In this document: positions 52,603 to 60,454 of the stretch, one piece after another | How positions within the stretch are numbered: the first letter of the stretch is position 1 | Layout: each line of letters opens with the position of its first letter | Assembly (NCBI RefSeq): GCF_016919245.1 | Contig: NZ_JAFEJA010000002.1 | Location: forward strand, 684,501 to 748,500 | Source of the DNA: Streptomyces zhihengii | GTDB lineage: Bacteria; Actinomycetota; Actinomycetes; Streptomycetales; Streptomycetaceae | Direction: 5' to 3' | Length of the DNA stretch: 64,000 nt | Translations under genes and position numbers: made by a program | Notes under the pieces: generated by a model | The model's database searches: none | What the model saw: the letters and a program-made list of their open reading frames with translations, nothing else | Told to the model about the DNA's origin: nothing

Positions 52603-52605
52603 TAG
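51514..52605 (+). CDS. IS630-family transposase (DDE)
   Basis: 363 residues. N-terminal paired helix-turn-helix regions (LILSDEERAALEGWVRR; GTSNKDVAARLDSTPHAVGRWRARF; SMARQTGLSQSTVSRVWRAFGLQPH) precede a DDE core with D179 in FCVDEKSQ, D262 in LVLDNYATHK and E298 in WLNLVERWF, giving the D-D-35-E spacing of IS630. The gene is full-length and in frame, so it may be active. GTG 51514 lies 15 bases past the left repeat. The stop TAG (52603-52605) is formed by the duplicated target TA plus the first G beyond it. Confidence 0.95.
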   Translation: MARTGRPKAELILSDEERAALEGWVRRRSTPQAWALRCRIILACAEGTSNKDVAARLDSTPHAVGRWRARFVEHRIAGLGDMPRSGGPRSVTDEQVAALVAKTLESAPKNATHWSTRSMARQTGLSQSTVSRVWRAFGLQPHRSETFKLSTDPYFVDKVHDVVGLYLDPPERALVFCVDEKSQIQALDRSQPVLPMMPGVPQRVTHDYVRAGTTTLFAALEVATGKVIGSLHRRHRAEEFKKFLIKLDSEVPDGLEVHLVLDNYATHKTPAIKTWLLAHPRFHLHFTPTGSSWLNLVERWFAELTNKQIRRGVHKTVQALEQDIRTWIAAWNTDPKPYVWTKTADEILERLASYLNRIPDSED

Positions 52606-52806
52606 GGCGTGTTGCGAAAGTCCCTCCTGGCCCGCGATGCCTGGCACGCTCTCCCCCAGCTACCGCTGGGAGGTACCCCCATGCCGCGTTGTCGGAGTCA
52701 TCCGAGTACGCCCGGTACGAGGATGATCCTCCGCCTTGCGATCGCACGCACCAGACGCCGCAGGCCCCGCCCTTCGGGCGGACGGAGCTACTTTCGCAAC
52801 ACGCCC
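52605..52806. mobile_element. MITE-like element, 202 bp, 17-bp perfect terminal inverted repeats
   Basis: GGGCGTGTTGCGAAAGT (52605-52621) and its exact reverse complement (52790-52806) bound a noncoding 202-bp segment. The inside contains CCCAGCTACCGCTGGG and a GCGGACGGAGCTACTTTCGC end. This sequence resembles a repeat found many times in Streptomyces genomes (memory). The left end has TA next to it (shared with the IS630 target); the right flank is CA, so a duplication is not visible. Its right repeat supplies the final codons and stop of the metallo-beta-lactamase gene. Confidence 0.8.
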
Positions 52807-53531
52807 CAGTGGCCGGGCGCGGCGCCCACCGTGTCGCGGTCGGCCGGAGCCTCACCGGCCGCTTCCAGCAGCAGCCGGGTGGCGTCCTCGGTGACGGGGT
52901 CCCCGTGGCCGAAGCAGACCGTCGACGGCGCCAGTGAGGCGAGCCGGCGCACGGAGACCAGGACGGCCGCGCGGTCCACGTTGAACACGCCCGGCATCAC
53001 CCGGCCCACCCCGGCCACGCAGTCGCCCGTGAACAGCACACCGTGGTGCGGCAGATGGACGGCGATCGACCCGTCGGTGTGGCCGGGGGAGTGGACCACG
53101 CGGGCGCCGTCCCCGAAGTCCAGCGGCTCCCCGTCCTCCAGCTCCCGGTCCACCCGGGTCGGCGGGGCGGGCGGCACCGTCAGCCCGTGCTCGTACAGCG
53201 GGACCTCCCAGTCCAGCAGTACGGGCTCGGGCACCGGCGCCTCGCCGCGCACCACCGGCGCGTCGAGGCGGTGCGTCAGCACCTGGGCCCCGTGCCGGGC
53301 CGCCAGCTCACCGGCCGCGCCGACATGGTCGCGGTGGCAGTGCGTCAGCACGATCCGGCGGATCCGGGCGGGGTCGAGGCCCGCGCCCCGCATCGCCTCC
53401 TCCATCAGCGGGGCGGCGCCGTGGTGACCGGCGTCGACCAGCGTCAGGTCGTCCCCGTCACGCCACAGGTACGCCTGGCCGACGGGGAAGCGGAACATGT
53501 GGAGCTGCGGCAGCACACGGATGAAGTCCAT
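52788..53531 (-). CDS. Metallo-beta-lactamase-fold hydrolase, 3' end formed by MITE
   Basis: 247 residues. Zinc motif H-x-H-x-D-H is in VLTHCHRDHVGAAGEL near residue 65; further ligands VHSPGHTDGSIAVH (His near 147), FTGDCVAGVG (Asp near 166) and CFGHGDPV (His near 209). Glyoxalase II-like or arylsulfatase/lactonase-like hydrolysis is possible. The last residues G-V-L-R-K and TAG come from the terminal repeat of the adjacent MITE-like element, so the native C-terminus was probably altered or shortened, outside the catalytic core. Start ATG 53531 matches the fold. Confidence 0.9.
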   Translation of the reverse strand: MDFIRVLPQLHMFRFPVGQAYLWRDGDDLTLVDAGHHGAAPLMEEAMRGAGLDPARIRRIVLTHCHRDHVGAAGELAARHGAQVLTHRLDAPVVRGEAPVPEPVLLDWEVPLYEHGLTVPPAPPTRVDRELEDGEPLDFGDGARVVHSPGHTDGSIAVHLPHHGVLFTGDCVAGVGRVMPGVFNVDRAAVLVSVRRLASLAPSTVCFGHGDPVTEDATRLLLEAAGEAPADRDTVGAAPGHWGVLRK

Positions 53532-53740
53532 GCCGCGACGCTACGCAACCGCCCCCGCCGGTGGCCCGGTTGTCCGCCCTCCGCGATCTTCGCCGAACGC
53601 TGAACGGGACCGCTGGGGCCCGGGCCGCCGCGACCGGGCGGGGCTGGCCGGGTGGCGGGGGCCTCCCGGGGCCGCCGCGTCCGAGCCCGCTCGGCCGCGG
53701 AGCCCCCGGGGCAGGACTGCCCGGACGCGCCGCCCCCGGG

Positions 53741-55105
53741 TCAGGCCCGCTTGGACGCGGCGTAGTTGGAGAGGAACAGCGCCTCGGCGACGGAGAGCCG
53801 CTCCAGCTCCTCGGGCGAGACGCTCTCGTTGACCGCGTGGATCTGCGCCTCCGGCTCGCTCAGCCCGATCAGCAGGATCTCCGCCTCCGGGTAGAGCGCG
53901 GCTAGGGTGTTGCACAGCGGGATCGAGCCGCCCATGCCGGACGCCTGCATCTCCTCACCCGGGTACGCCACGCGCATCGCCTCGGCCATCGACGTGTACG
54001 CCGGGCTCGTCACGTCCGCCTTGAACGCCTGCCCCTGGCCGACCTGTTCCAGCGAGACCCGCGCGTTCCACGGCGTGTGCTTCTCGATGTGCGCGAACAG
54101 CAGCTCGGTCGCCTCCGCCGCGTCCTGGCCGGGCGGCACCCGCAGGCTGATCTGGGCACGCGCCGTCGCCGGGATGGACGGCGTGGCGCCCGCCACGGGG
54201 TGGCAGTCGATCCCGATCACGGTGACCGCGGGGCGCGCCCAGATCCGGTCCGCGACCGTCCCGCCGCCGGGCAGCTCCACGTCCGGCAGGACCCGGGCGT
54301 CCCTGCGGAACTCCTCCTCCGGGTACTGGAGTCCGTCCCACTCGGCCCGCGCGGGCAGGCCGTCGATCACCGTCGAGCCGTCCTCGGCCCGCAGCGAGTC
54401 CAGCACGCGGATCAGCGCGGCCAGCGCGTCGGGGGCCGCCCCGCCGAACTGCCCGGAGTGGAGGTTGCCCTCCAGGGTGTCGATCCGCACCCGGATCATC
54501 GTCATCCCGCGCAGGGTGGCCGTCACCGTCGGCAGGCCCACCCGGAAGTTGCCGGTGTCGCCGATGACGATCGCGTCGGCCGTCAGCAGCTCCGGGTGCG
54601 CCTCCGCGTACCGCTCCAGACCGCCCGTGCCCTGCTCCTCCGAGCCCTCCACGATCATCTTGACCGTGACCGGGACACCGCCGTTCGCCCGGAGCGCGCG
54701 CAGCGCGAGCAGATGCATCACGAAGCCGCCCTTGCAGTCGGCCGCGCCCCTGCCGTACCAGCGGCCGTCGCGCTCCGTCAGTTCGAACGGCGGGCTGAGC
54801 CAGGCCGCCTCGTCCAGCATGGGCTGCACGTCGTAGTGGGCGTACAGCAGCACCGTCGGCGCCCCGGCCGGGCCGGGCAGCACGCCGTACACCGACTGGG
54901 AGCCGTCGGGGGTGTCCAGCAGGGCGACGTCCTCGAAGCCCTCCGCACGCAGGGCGCCGGCCACCCATTCGGCCGCCGCCTCGCACTCGCTGCGCGGGGC
55001 GACCGCCTCGTCCGCCACCGACTGGAAGGCCACCAGCTCCGTCAGCTCCGCCTTGGCGCGGGGCATGAGTGAGGCGACGGTCTCGGCGATCGGATGGGCG
55101 GTCAT
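53741..55105 (-). CDS. M20-family metallopeptidase (dipeptidase)
   Basis: 454 residues. First zinc region VLLYAHYDVQPM near 85 (His and Asp), WYGRGAADCKGGFVMHLLALRAL near 115 (bridging Asp), VEGSEEQGTGGLE near 150 (general base Glu and zinc Glu), VIGDTGN near 178 and SGMGGSIPLCNTL near 400; the C-terminal His is in EAQIHAVNESV near 430. It cleaves dipeptides or acyl-amino acids. AAGGAG lies 7 bases before ATG 55105. It is divergent from the flavoprotein gene. Confidence 0.94.
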   Translation of the reverse strand: MTAHPIAETVASLMPRAKAELTELVAFQSVADEAVAPRSECEAAAEWVAGALRAEGFEDVALLDTPDGSQSVYGVLPGPAGAPTVLLYAHYDVQPMLDEAAWLSPPFELTERDGRWYGRGAADCKGGFVMHLLALRALRANGGVPVTVKMIVEGSEEQGTGGLERYAEAHPELLTADAIVIGDTGNFRVGLPTVTATLRGMTMIRVRIDTLEGNLHSGQFGGAAPDALAALIRVLDSLRAEDGSTVIDGLPARAEWDGLQYPEEEFRRDARVLPDVELPGGGTVADRIWARPAVTVIGIDCHPVAGATPSIPATARAQISLRVPPGQDAAEATELLFAHIEKHTPWNARVSLEQVGQGQAFKADVTSPAYTSMAEAMRVAYPGEEMQASGMGGSIPLCNTLAALYPEAEILLIGLSEPEAQIHAVNESVSPEELERLSVAEALFLSNYAASKRA

Positions 55106-55251
55106 GGGCACGCTCCTTGTGGGTGCGACGTTGTGCGTTGTGTGTACAGCGAATGTGTGGCCGATCCTCCCACAGCGGGCGGGAGAGGCCCGCGCCGTAG
55201 GATGCGTGCGAGAGCATGGGCCACAGGTCGGATCGGGAGCAGAAGGACATC

Positions 55252-56517
55252 GTGAGCAGCGAGAACGATGCCACCGGAGCAGAGGCGGCAGATGAGCTTG
55301 GCGACGAAGCGGTGTGGGACGTCGTCGTGGTCGGCGCAGGACCTGCCGGAGCGTCGGCTGCGTATGCGGCGGCGGTGAGCGGCCGCAGGGTGCTGCTCCT
55401 GGAGAAGTCGGGGCTGCCCCGGTACAAGACGTGCGGCGGTGGAATCATCGGGCCGTCCCGCGACAGCCTCCCCCCGGGCTTCGAACTGCCGTTGCAGGAC
55501 AAGGTCCACGCCGTGACGTTCACCCTGGGCGGCCGGATGGCGCGCACCCGCCGGTCCCGGCGGATGCTGTTCGGGCTGATCAACCGGCCCGAGTTCGACG
55601 CCCAGCTCGTCGAGCACGCGGAGAAGGCCGGCGCGGTGGTGCGCACCGGTGTCACGGTCTCCCGCGTGGAGCAGCACGGCCCCGCGGTCCCCGACCGCCG
55701 GACGGTCGCCGTCGTCCTGTCCCCGACCGGCTCGTCCGGCGAGGGGTCCGAGGAGACGGTCCTCGCCCGGGCGGTCGTCGGCGCCGACGGCAGCGCCAGC
55801 CGGATAGGCGCCCATGTGGGCGTGAAACTCGACCAGGTCGACCTCGGCCTGGAGGCGGAGATCCCGGTTCCGGAGACCGTCGCCGAGGACTGGGCGGGGC
55901 GGGTCCTGATCGACTGGGGCCCGATGCCCGGCAGTTACGGCTGGGTCTTCCCCAAGGGCCGGACGCTGACGGTCGGCGTCATCTCCGCACGCGGCGAGGG
56001 CGCGGCCACCAAGCGGTACCTGGAGGACTTCATCGCCCGTCTGGGCCTGGCCGGCTTCGAACCGGCCGTCTCCTCGGGCCATCTGACCCGCTGCCGCAGC
56101 GAGGACTCGCCGCTCTCCCGCGGCCGGGTCCTGGTCTGCGGCGACGCGGCCGGGCTGCTGGAGCCGTGGACGAGGGAGGGCATCTCGTTCGCCCTGCGCT
56201 CGGGCCGGCTCGCGGGGGAGTGGGCGGTGCGCGTCGCGGAGTCGCACGACGCGGTGGACGCCCGCAGGCAGGCGCTCAACTACGCCTTCGCCATCAAGGC
56301 GGGGCTGGGCGTCGAGATGGCCGTCGGCCGGCGGATGCTCACGGTGTTCGAACGCCGCCCGGGGCTGCTCCACGCGGTCCTCACCGGTTTCCGTCCCGCC
56401 TGGAACGTCTTCGCGGACATCACCCGCGGCTCGACGACCCTCGCCGGGATGGTGCGGACGCATCCGCTGGCGCGCCGGGCGCTCGACATCCTGGACAAGC
56501 GGGCGGCGTCCTCCTAG
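55252..56517 (+). CDS. Geranylgeranyl reductase-family FAD-dependent oxidoreductase
   Basis: 421 residues. FAD loop DVVVVGAGPAGASAAYAAAVSGRRVLLLEK near residues 24-53, then the family Cys motif YKTCGGGIIGPS near 58-69, the second FAD contact VCGDAAGLLEPWTREGISFALRSGRLAGEW near 300. Members reduce prenyl double bonds of isoprenoid side chains or work as generic flavin oxidoreductases. GTG 55252 has AGAAGGA 4 bases upstream; TAGGAT at 55198-55203 is a plausible -10. A perfect 22-bp terminator follows. Confidence 0.9.
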   Translation: MSSENDATGAEAADELGDEAVWDVVVVGAGPAGASAAYAAAVSGRRVLLLEKSGLPRYKTCGGGIIGPSRDSLPPGFELPLQDKVHAVTFTLGGRMARTRRSRRMLFGLINRPEFDAQLVEHAEKAGAVVRTGVTVSRVEQHGPAVPDRRTVAVVLSPTGSSGEGSEETVLARAVVGADGSASRIGAHVGVKLDQVDLGLEAEIPVPETVAEDWAGRVLIDWGPMPGSYGWVFPKGRTLTVGVISARGEGAATKRYLEDFIARLGLAGFEPAVSSGHLTRCRSEDSPLSRGRVLVCGDAAGLLEPWTREGISFALRSGRLAGEWAVRVAESHDAVDARRQALNYAFAIKAGLGVEMAVGRRMLTVFERRPGLLHAVLTGFRPAWNVFADITRGSTTLAGMVRTHPLARRALDILDKRAASS

Positions 56518-56536
56518 CCGGCGGGCCCGCACACAT

Positions 56537-56587
56537 CGAACAGGGGCCGGTCCCGGGCGCACGTCGCCCGGGACCGGCCCCTGTTCG
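56537..56587. terminator. Bidirectional terminator, 22-bp perfect stem
   Basis: 56537-56558 pairs perfectly with 56566-56587 around a 7-base loop (GCACGTC), 19 bp after the flavoprotein stop. Confidence 0.92.
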
Positions 56588-56640
56588 GCTTCCGGGCGGG
56601 TGTGCGGGGGCTCGGCTGGAGGCGGGTGCTCGGTGGTGGG

Positions 56641-56754
56641 GTGGGTGCGCGGTGGGTGGGCGCGGTGGGTTGGGACGCGGGTGGGTGCGCGGTGGGTTGG
56701 GACGCGGGTGGGTGCGCGGTGGGTGGGCGCGGTGGGTTGGGACGCGGGTGCGCG
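56641..56754. repeat. G-rich tandem repeat of about 27- and 40-bp units
   Basis: Long unit GGGTGCGCGGTGGGTGGGCG plus GCGGTGGGTTGGGACGCGGGT occurs twice, with a shorter unit lacking the inner GGGCGCGGTG between them. The array lies between the terminator and the 3' end of the deazaflavin-type oxidoreductase gene. It is strongly strand-biased in G/C, so a G-quadruplex is possible. Confidence 0.85.
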
Positions 56755-56755
56755 G

Positions 56756-57271
56756 TCAGCCGGTGAGGGTGATACGGAAGACGGGGTGGTCGGGGGCGGC
56801 GGTCAGCAGCTCCTCGTCCGAGGAGGCCGCCGTCACGCCCTGGAAGTACTGGTTGACCTCCCAGCCCCACTTCTCCAGGTAGGCGCGCAGGACGGCGGGC
56901 TTCTCCGCGTCCGGGATCTCCGTGGCGGTGAACGTCCTCACCTTCCGCCCGACCCGGAGCTCGCCGCCGCCCGCCGCGCGCATGTTGCGCACCCACTGGG
57001 AGTGGCCGCGCGCGGAGACCAGGTAGCGGGTGCCCTCGTGGACGTGCTGGTTCACGGGGACGCGCTGCATCGTTCCGCTCCTGCGTCCGCGGACGGACAT
57101 CTCCGCCGTGCCGAGCAGGCTGACGCCGTGGCGTGCCAGCCAGCCGACGAACCGGTTGAACCGCACGTTGAGGGCGCTGCCCCGGAGGTAGTACGGGGGC
57201 GGCTTCAGGGTGTTCCGGGCCTCGTTCCGGGTGTTCGGCGCCTGCTTCGGGGAGGGCTGGGTCTGCGGCAT
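56756..57271 (-). CDS. Deazaflavin (F420)-dependent nitroreductase-family protein
   Basis: 171 residues of the DDN/FDOR-A family. The core reads LGTAEMSVRGRRSGTMQRVPVNQHVHEGTRYLVSARGHSQWVRNMRAAGGGELRVGRKVRTFTATEI, where R-x2-R-S-G and G-x2-W-x3-R/N contact the cofactor phosphate and deazaflavin. It likely reduces a quinone or other small molecule with F420H2. AAGGGA lies 7 bases before ATG 57271. It is divergent from a TetR gene across three matching operators. Confidence 0.92.
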   Translation of the reverse strand: MPQTQPSPKQAPNTRNEARNTLKPPPYYLRGSALNVRFNRFVGWLARHGVSLLGTAEMSVRGRRSGTMQRVPVNQHVHEGTRYLVSARGHSQWVRNMRAAGGGELRVGRKVRTFTATEIPDAEKPAVLRAYLEKWGWEVNQYFQGVTAASSDEELLTAAPDHPVFRITLTG

Positions 57272-57340
57272 CGGAAGTCCCTTGTCGGTCGGTCGGCGGT
57301 GGGAACGGTGGTCGGCCGGTGGTCGGCATGGCCCGGTTTC

Positions 57341-57520
57341 GAGAGCACTGCTCTCGCTTGAGATCAGTGTGCACGGATCGGTGCACCAAAGCAAGAGCAC
57401 TGCTCTCTGTTTTGTGTGCCGCTCTCGACGTGTGGCACCGCTCTCCGTGTGTCACGCCGCTCTCGATGTGCGGTGCCGCTCTCCCCGCGCCGCGCCGCTC
57501 CCGGAGCAGAGCAGTGCTCC
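57341..57520. promoter_or_regulatory. Three AGAGCA-N-TGCTCT operators in the divergent oxidoreductase/TetR gap
   Basis: GAGAGCACTGCTCTC (57341-57355) and AGAGCACTGCTCT (57394-57406) are perfect inverted repeats centred 52 bp apart; AGAGCAGTGCTCC (57508-57520) is a one-mismatch third copy nearer the TetR gene. They are the likely autoregulatory sites of the divergent TetR protein. Confidence 0.8.
57419..57494. repeat. Four tandem 19-bp repeats carrying GCTCTC half-sites
   Basis: Units CCGCTCTCGACGTGTGGCA (57419-57437), CCGCTCTCCGTGTGTCACG (57438-57456), CCGCTCTCGATGTGCGGTG (57457-57475) and CCGCTCTCCCCGCGCCGCG (57476-57494) follow without gaps. Each starts with CGCTCTC, close to the TGCTCTC half of the flanking operators. 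Confidence 0.9.
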
Positions 57521-57580
57521 GTTTGCAGTGCGATGATCTGTTTGAAGTGCGGTGCTCCGGCGCGTGGCAGACTGACCCGC

Positions 57581-58333
57581 ATGACAAGCGTGCGCGGGGC
57601 CAGGGAACGGGCCCGGATCGAAGTCACCGCGGCCATCAAGGAGGAGGCCCGCCGCCGGCTCGCCGCCGAGGGCGCCGCGAAACTGTCGCTGCGCGCCGTC
57701 GCCCGCGAGCTCGGCATGGTCTCCTCAGCGCTCTACCGCTACTTCCCGAGCCGCGACGAACTGCTGACGGCCCTGATCATCGACGCCTACGACGCCGTGG
57801 GCGCCGCCGCCGAGGCGGCCGCGGCCCGCCCCGGCAGCGCCACCACCCCCAGCGGGGAGAAGCCGGTCCCGCACGGTGCCCACTTCCTGCGCTGGACGGC
57901 CGTCTGCGCCGCCGTCCGCGCCTGGGCCCTCGCCCACCCCCACGAGTACGCCCTGATCTACGGCTCGCCCGTGCCCGGTTACAGCGCGCCCAAGGACACC
58001 GTGGGCCCGGCCTCCCGGGTCGGACTGGTCCTCGTCGGCATCGCGCGCGACGCCTTTCTCGCCGAGGGCCTCGCCGTCCCGCCGCTGGGCGGCCGCATGA
58101 CGGCGGAGGCCCGGCGCATCGCCGACGACGTCGCGCCCGATCTGCCGCCGCCGGTGGTGGCGGCGCTCGTCGCCGCGTGGGCGCAGCTCTTCGGGCTGCT
58201 CTCGTTCGAGTTGTTCGGACAGTTCGAGCGGGTCGTGGAGGAGCGTGACGTCTTCTTCGGCCACGCGACGGCCCGCCTCGCCGCCGAGGTGGGCCTGCGC
58301 CCGCCGCCCGCCGCCGCCCGGCCCTGGGGGTAG
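57581..58333 (+). CDS. TetR-family transcriptional regulator
   Basis: 250 residues. Helix-turn-helix AAIKEEARRRLAAEGAAKLSLRAVARELGMVSSALYRYFPSRDELLTALI (about residues 17-66), then a TetR_C-type effector domain (HFLRWTAVCAAVRAWALAHPHEYALIYGSPVPGYSAP; VAALVAAWAQLFGLLSFELFGQF). ATG 57581 directly precedes the DNA-binding domain. It is divergent from the deazaflavin-type oxidoreductase and most likely represses both through the AGAGCA-N-TGCTCT sites. Confidence 0.93.
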   Translation: MTSVRGARERARIEVTAAIKEEARRRLAAEGAAKLSLRAVARELGMVSSALYRYFPSRDELLTALIIDAYDAVGAAAEAAAARPGSATTPSGEKPVPHGAHFLRWTAVCAAVRAWALAHPHEYALIYGSPVPGYSAPKDTVGPASRVGLVLVGIARDAFLAEGLAVPPLGGRMTAEARRIADDVAPDLPPPVVAALVAAWAQLFGLLSFELFGQFERVVEERDVFFGHATARLAAEVGLRPPPAAARPWG

Positions 58334-58396
58334 GCGCCCGCCCCGCGGACGGGCGCCCGCGCGAAGCCCCGGCGGAAACATGCAGGCCCCGCGCCC

Positions 58397-58420
58397 CGCG
58401 TACTTCCCGGGGAGTACGCG
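58397..58420. promoter_or_regulatory. 24-bp palindrome upstream of the two-component genes
   Basis: CGCGTACT (58397-58404) and AGTACGCG (58413-58420) are perfect arms around TCCCGGGG. The site lies 44 bp before TAGCGT (58464-58469), the likely -10 of the histidine kinase gene, and could be an autoregulatory site for the response regulator. Confidence 0.55.
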
Positions 58421-58476
58421 CGACCGCCCCGGCGGGGTGACGCGCGCGGGCCGGGGGCCGGTCTAGCGTGGCCGGT

Positions 58477-59712
58477 ATGGAACTGCAGCGGGGCCCCGCA
58501 GGAGGTGGCCCGCCCCGCCACCGGGAAGGGCCACCGCTGCTGCGGCGGTGGGAGGAGCGGCGCGACCCCCGCCGGATCCCCTGGGTGTCGACGCTCGTGC
58601 TGGCCGTCGTCGTGATGGTCGGCAGCGGCTTCGCCGCCGAGGGCCAGGAGGCCACCCGGGAGCCGCTCGACGTCTTCGCCCGTGTCCTGCTCCTGGCGGG
58701 CCCGGCGCTGCTGTTGCTGCGCAACCGGTACCCGGTGCCCGTGGTCTTCGGTGTGTGCGGCGTCGCGCTGGTGTACCTGTCCGCCGGGTACCCGTACGGG
58801 CCGGTGTTCCTGACGGTGGCCGTCGCCTGCTTCGCGGCCGTCGTCGCCGGACGCCGCCGGGCCGCCTGGTGGGCGGTCGGGCTGCTGTGGGCCGGGCATC
58901 TGCTCGTCGCGCACTGGCTCTACGCCTGGCTGCCCCCGGCGGGGGACCGGGCCGCGCCGTGGGGCCAGGAGGTCGCGGTCACCGCCTGGGTGGCCGCCGT
59001 GCTGGCCGCCTCCGAGCTGGCCCGCGTGCGGCGGGAGGTCAGCGCCCGGGAGCGCGAGGAGCGGGAGGCCGCCGAACGCCGCCGCGCCGACGAGGAGCGG
59101 CTGCGGATCGCCCGGGAGCTGCACGACGTCCTCGCCCACTCCATCGCCGTGATCAACGTGCAGGCGGGCGTGGGCCTGACGCTCCTCGACGACGACCCCG
59201 AGCAGGCCAGGGCCGCGCTGACGACCATCCGGGCGGCGAGCAAGGAGGCCCTGGGGGAGGTGCGCCAGGTGCTGGACCGGCTGCGGTCGCCCGGCGAGGC
59301 GCCCAGGGCTCCCGCGCCCGGGCTGGACCGGCTGCCCGAGCTGGTCGAGCAGGCAGCGGCGGCGGGTCTGGCCGTCACGGTCGAGCGGACGGGCGAGGAG
59401 GCCCCCGCGCTGTCGCCGGGCGCGGATCTGGCCGCGTTCCGCATCGTCCAGGAGGCGCTCACCAACGTGGTGCGCCATTCCGGCTCCCGGACGGCGCGGG
59501 TCGCGATCGCCCGCACGCCCGGCCGCCTGGTGCTGCGGGTCGACGACGAGGGGCCCGCCACCGGGTCGGACGCCGGAGGCAGCGGCAACGGGCTCGCCGG
59601 CATGCGGGAGCGGGCCGCCGCGCTGGGCGGCACCGTCGAGGCGGGCACCCGGCCGGACGGCGGTTTCCGGGTCCGGGCCGAACTGCCCCTGCGGAGCGAG
59701 GAGGAGACATGA
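58477..59712 (+). CDS. NarL-type sensor histidine kinase (HisKA_3)
   Basis: 411 residues. Four to five membrane helices (about 35-165) with a short linker and a coiled region (SAREREEREAAERRRADEE), then the dimerisation/phosphoacceptor motif RLRIARELHDVLAHSIAVINVQAG with His near 218, and the HATPase domain (FRIVQEALTNVVRHSG; LRVDDEGPATGSDAGGSGNGLAGMRERAAALGG). It senses a membrane or envelope cue and phosphorylates the overlapping response regulator gene's product. ATG 58477 sits where transcription from TAGCGT (58464) should begin, so leaderless. Its stop overlaps the regulator start (ATGA). Confidence 0.93.
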   Translation: MELQRGPAGGGPPRHREGPPLLRRWEERRDPRRIPWVSTLVLAVVVMVGSGFAAEGQEATREPLDVFARVLLLAGPALLLLRNRYPVPVVFGVCGVALVYLSAGYPYGPVFLTVAVACFAAVVAGRRRAAWWAVGLLWAGHLLVAHWLYAWLPPAGDRAAPWGQEVAVTAWVAAVLAASELARVRREVSAREREEREAAERRRADEERLRIARELHDVLAHSIAVINVQAGVGLTLLDDDPEQARAALTTIRAASKEALGEVRQVLDRLRSPGEAPRAPAPGLDRLPELVEQAAAAGLAVTVERTGEEAPALSPGADLAAFRIVQEALTNVVRHSGSRTARVAIARTPGRLVLRVDDEGPATGSDAGGSGNGLAGMRERAAALGGTVEAGTRPDGGFRVRAELPLRSEEET

Positions 59713-60373
59713 TCCGGGTGGTGCTGGCGGACGACCAGGCCCTGGTGCGGGCGGGATTCCGGGCACTGCTCGGCGCCCAGCCCGACATCGAGGTCGCCGG
59801 GGAGGCGCCGGACGGGGGCGAAGCGGTGCGCCTGGTCGGGGAGCTGCGCCCCGACGTGGTGCTGATGGACATCCGGATGCCGGTCCTCGACGGGCTGGAG
59901 GCGACCCGCAGGATCACGGGCGACGCGCGGCTGTCCGCGGTGAAGGTGGTCATGCTCACCACCTTCGAGCTGGACGAGTACGTCTTCGAGGCGATCCGCT
60001 CGGGCGCCTCCGGTTTCCTGGTCAAGGACACCGAGCCCGGGGAACTGCTGCGCGCCGTGCGGGCGGTGACGGAGGGCGACGCGCTGCTGTCGCCCGGGGT
60101 GACCCGGCGGTTGATCGCGGAGTTCGCGGCCCGCTCCCGGGCTCCCGCCGGCGCGGCGCCCCTCGCCGGTCTGACCGAACGCGAGCGCGAGGTCATGGCG
60201 CTGGTCGGCATGGGCCTGTCGGCGAGGAGATCGCCCGCCGCCTGGTCGTCAGCCCGCTCACCGCGAAGACCCACGTCAGCCGGACGATGGTGAAGCTCGG
60301 CGCCCGCGACCGCGCCCAACTGGTCGTGCTGGCCTACGAGTCCGGCCTGGTCCGCCCGGGGTGGCTCGGCTGA
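59709..60373 (+). pseudogene. NarL/LuxR response regulator with one-base frameshift in the HTH domain
   Basis: Bases 59709-60223 encode an intact receiver domain: ADDQALVRAGF with the acidic pair, phosphoacceptor Asp in DVVLMDIRMPVLDG near residue 54, Thr in MLTTFE near 82 and Lys in GFLVKDTEPG near 104, then LTEREREVMALVGMGLS, the start of a LuxR helix-turn-helix. After TCG-GC at 60219-60223 the frame shifts by one: inserting a single base restores EEIARRLVVSPLTAKTHVSR, TMVKLGARDRAQLVVLAYES and a normal end at 60371-60373. As written, the protein loses its recognition helix. A sequencing or assembly error is the leading alternative, since both halves are otherwise pristine. Confidence 0.85.
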
Positions 60374-60454
60374 CCCCTGGTACCGGAGCCGCCCGGGGTG
60401 GCTCGGCTGAGCCCCCGGCGCCGGAGCGGCCCGGGGGGCCGGAGGCCCCGGGGC

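Noticed and set aside
53532..53740. Possible small gene between the metallo-beta-lactamase-fold and M20 genes
   Set aside because: Frames here are Pro/Gly/Arg-rich on all strands, with no ribosome binding site or codon pattern.
59709..60373. Programmed ribosomal frameshifting in the response regulator
   Set aside because: No slippery run or downstream pseudoknot typical of such sites is seen at 60215-60225; a mutation or sequencing error explains it more simply.
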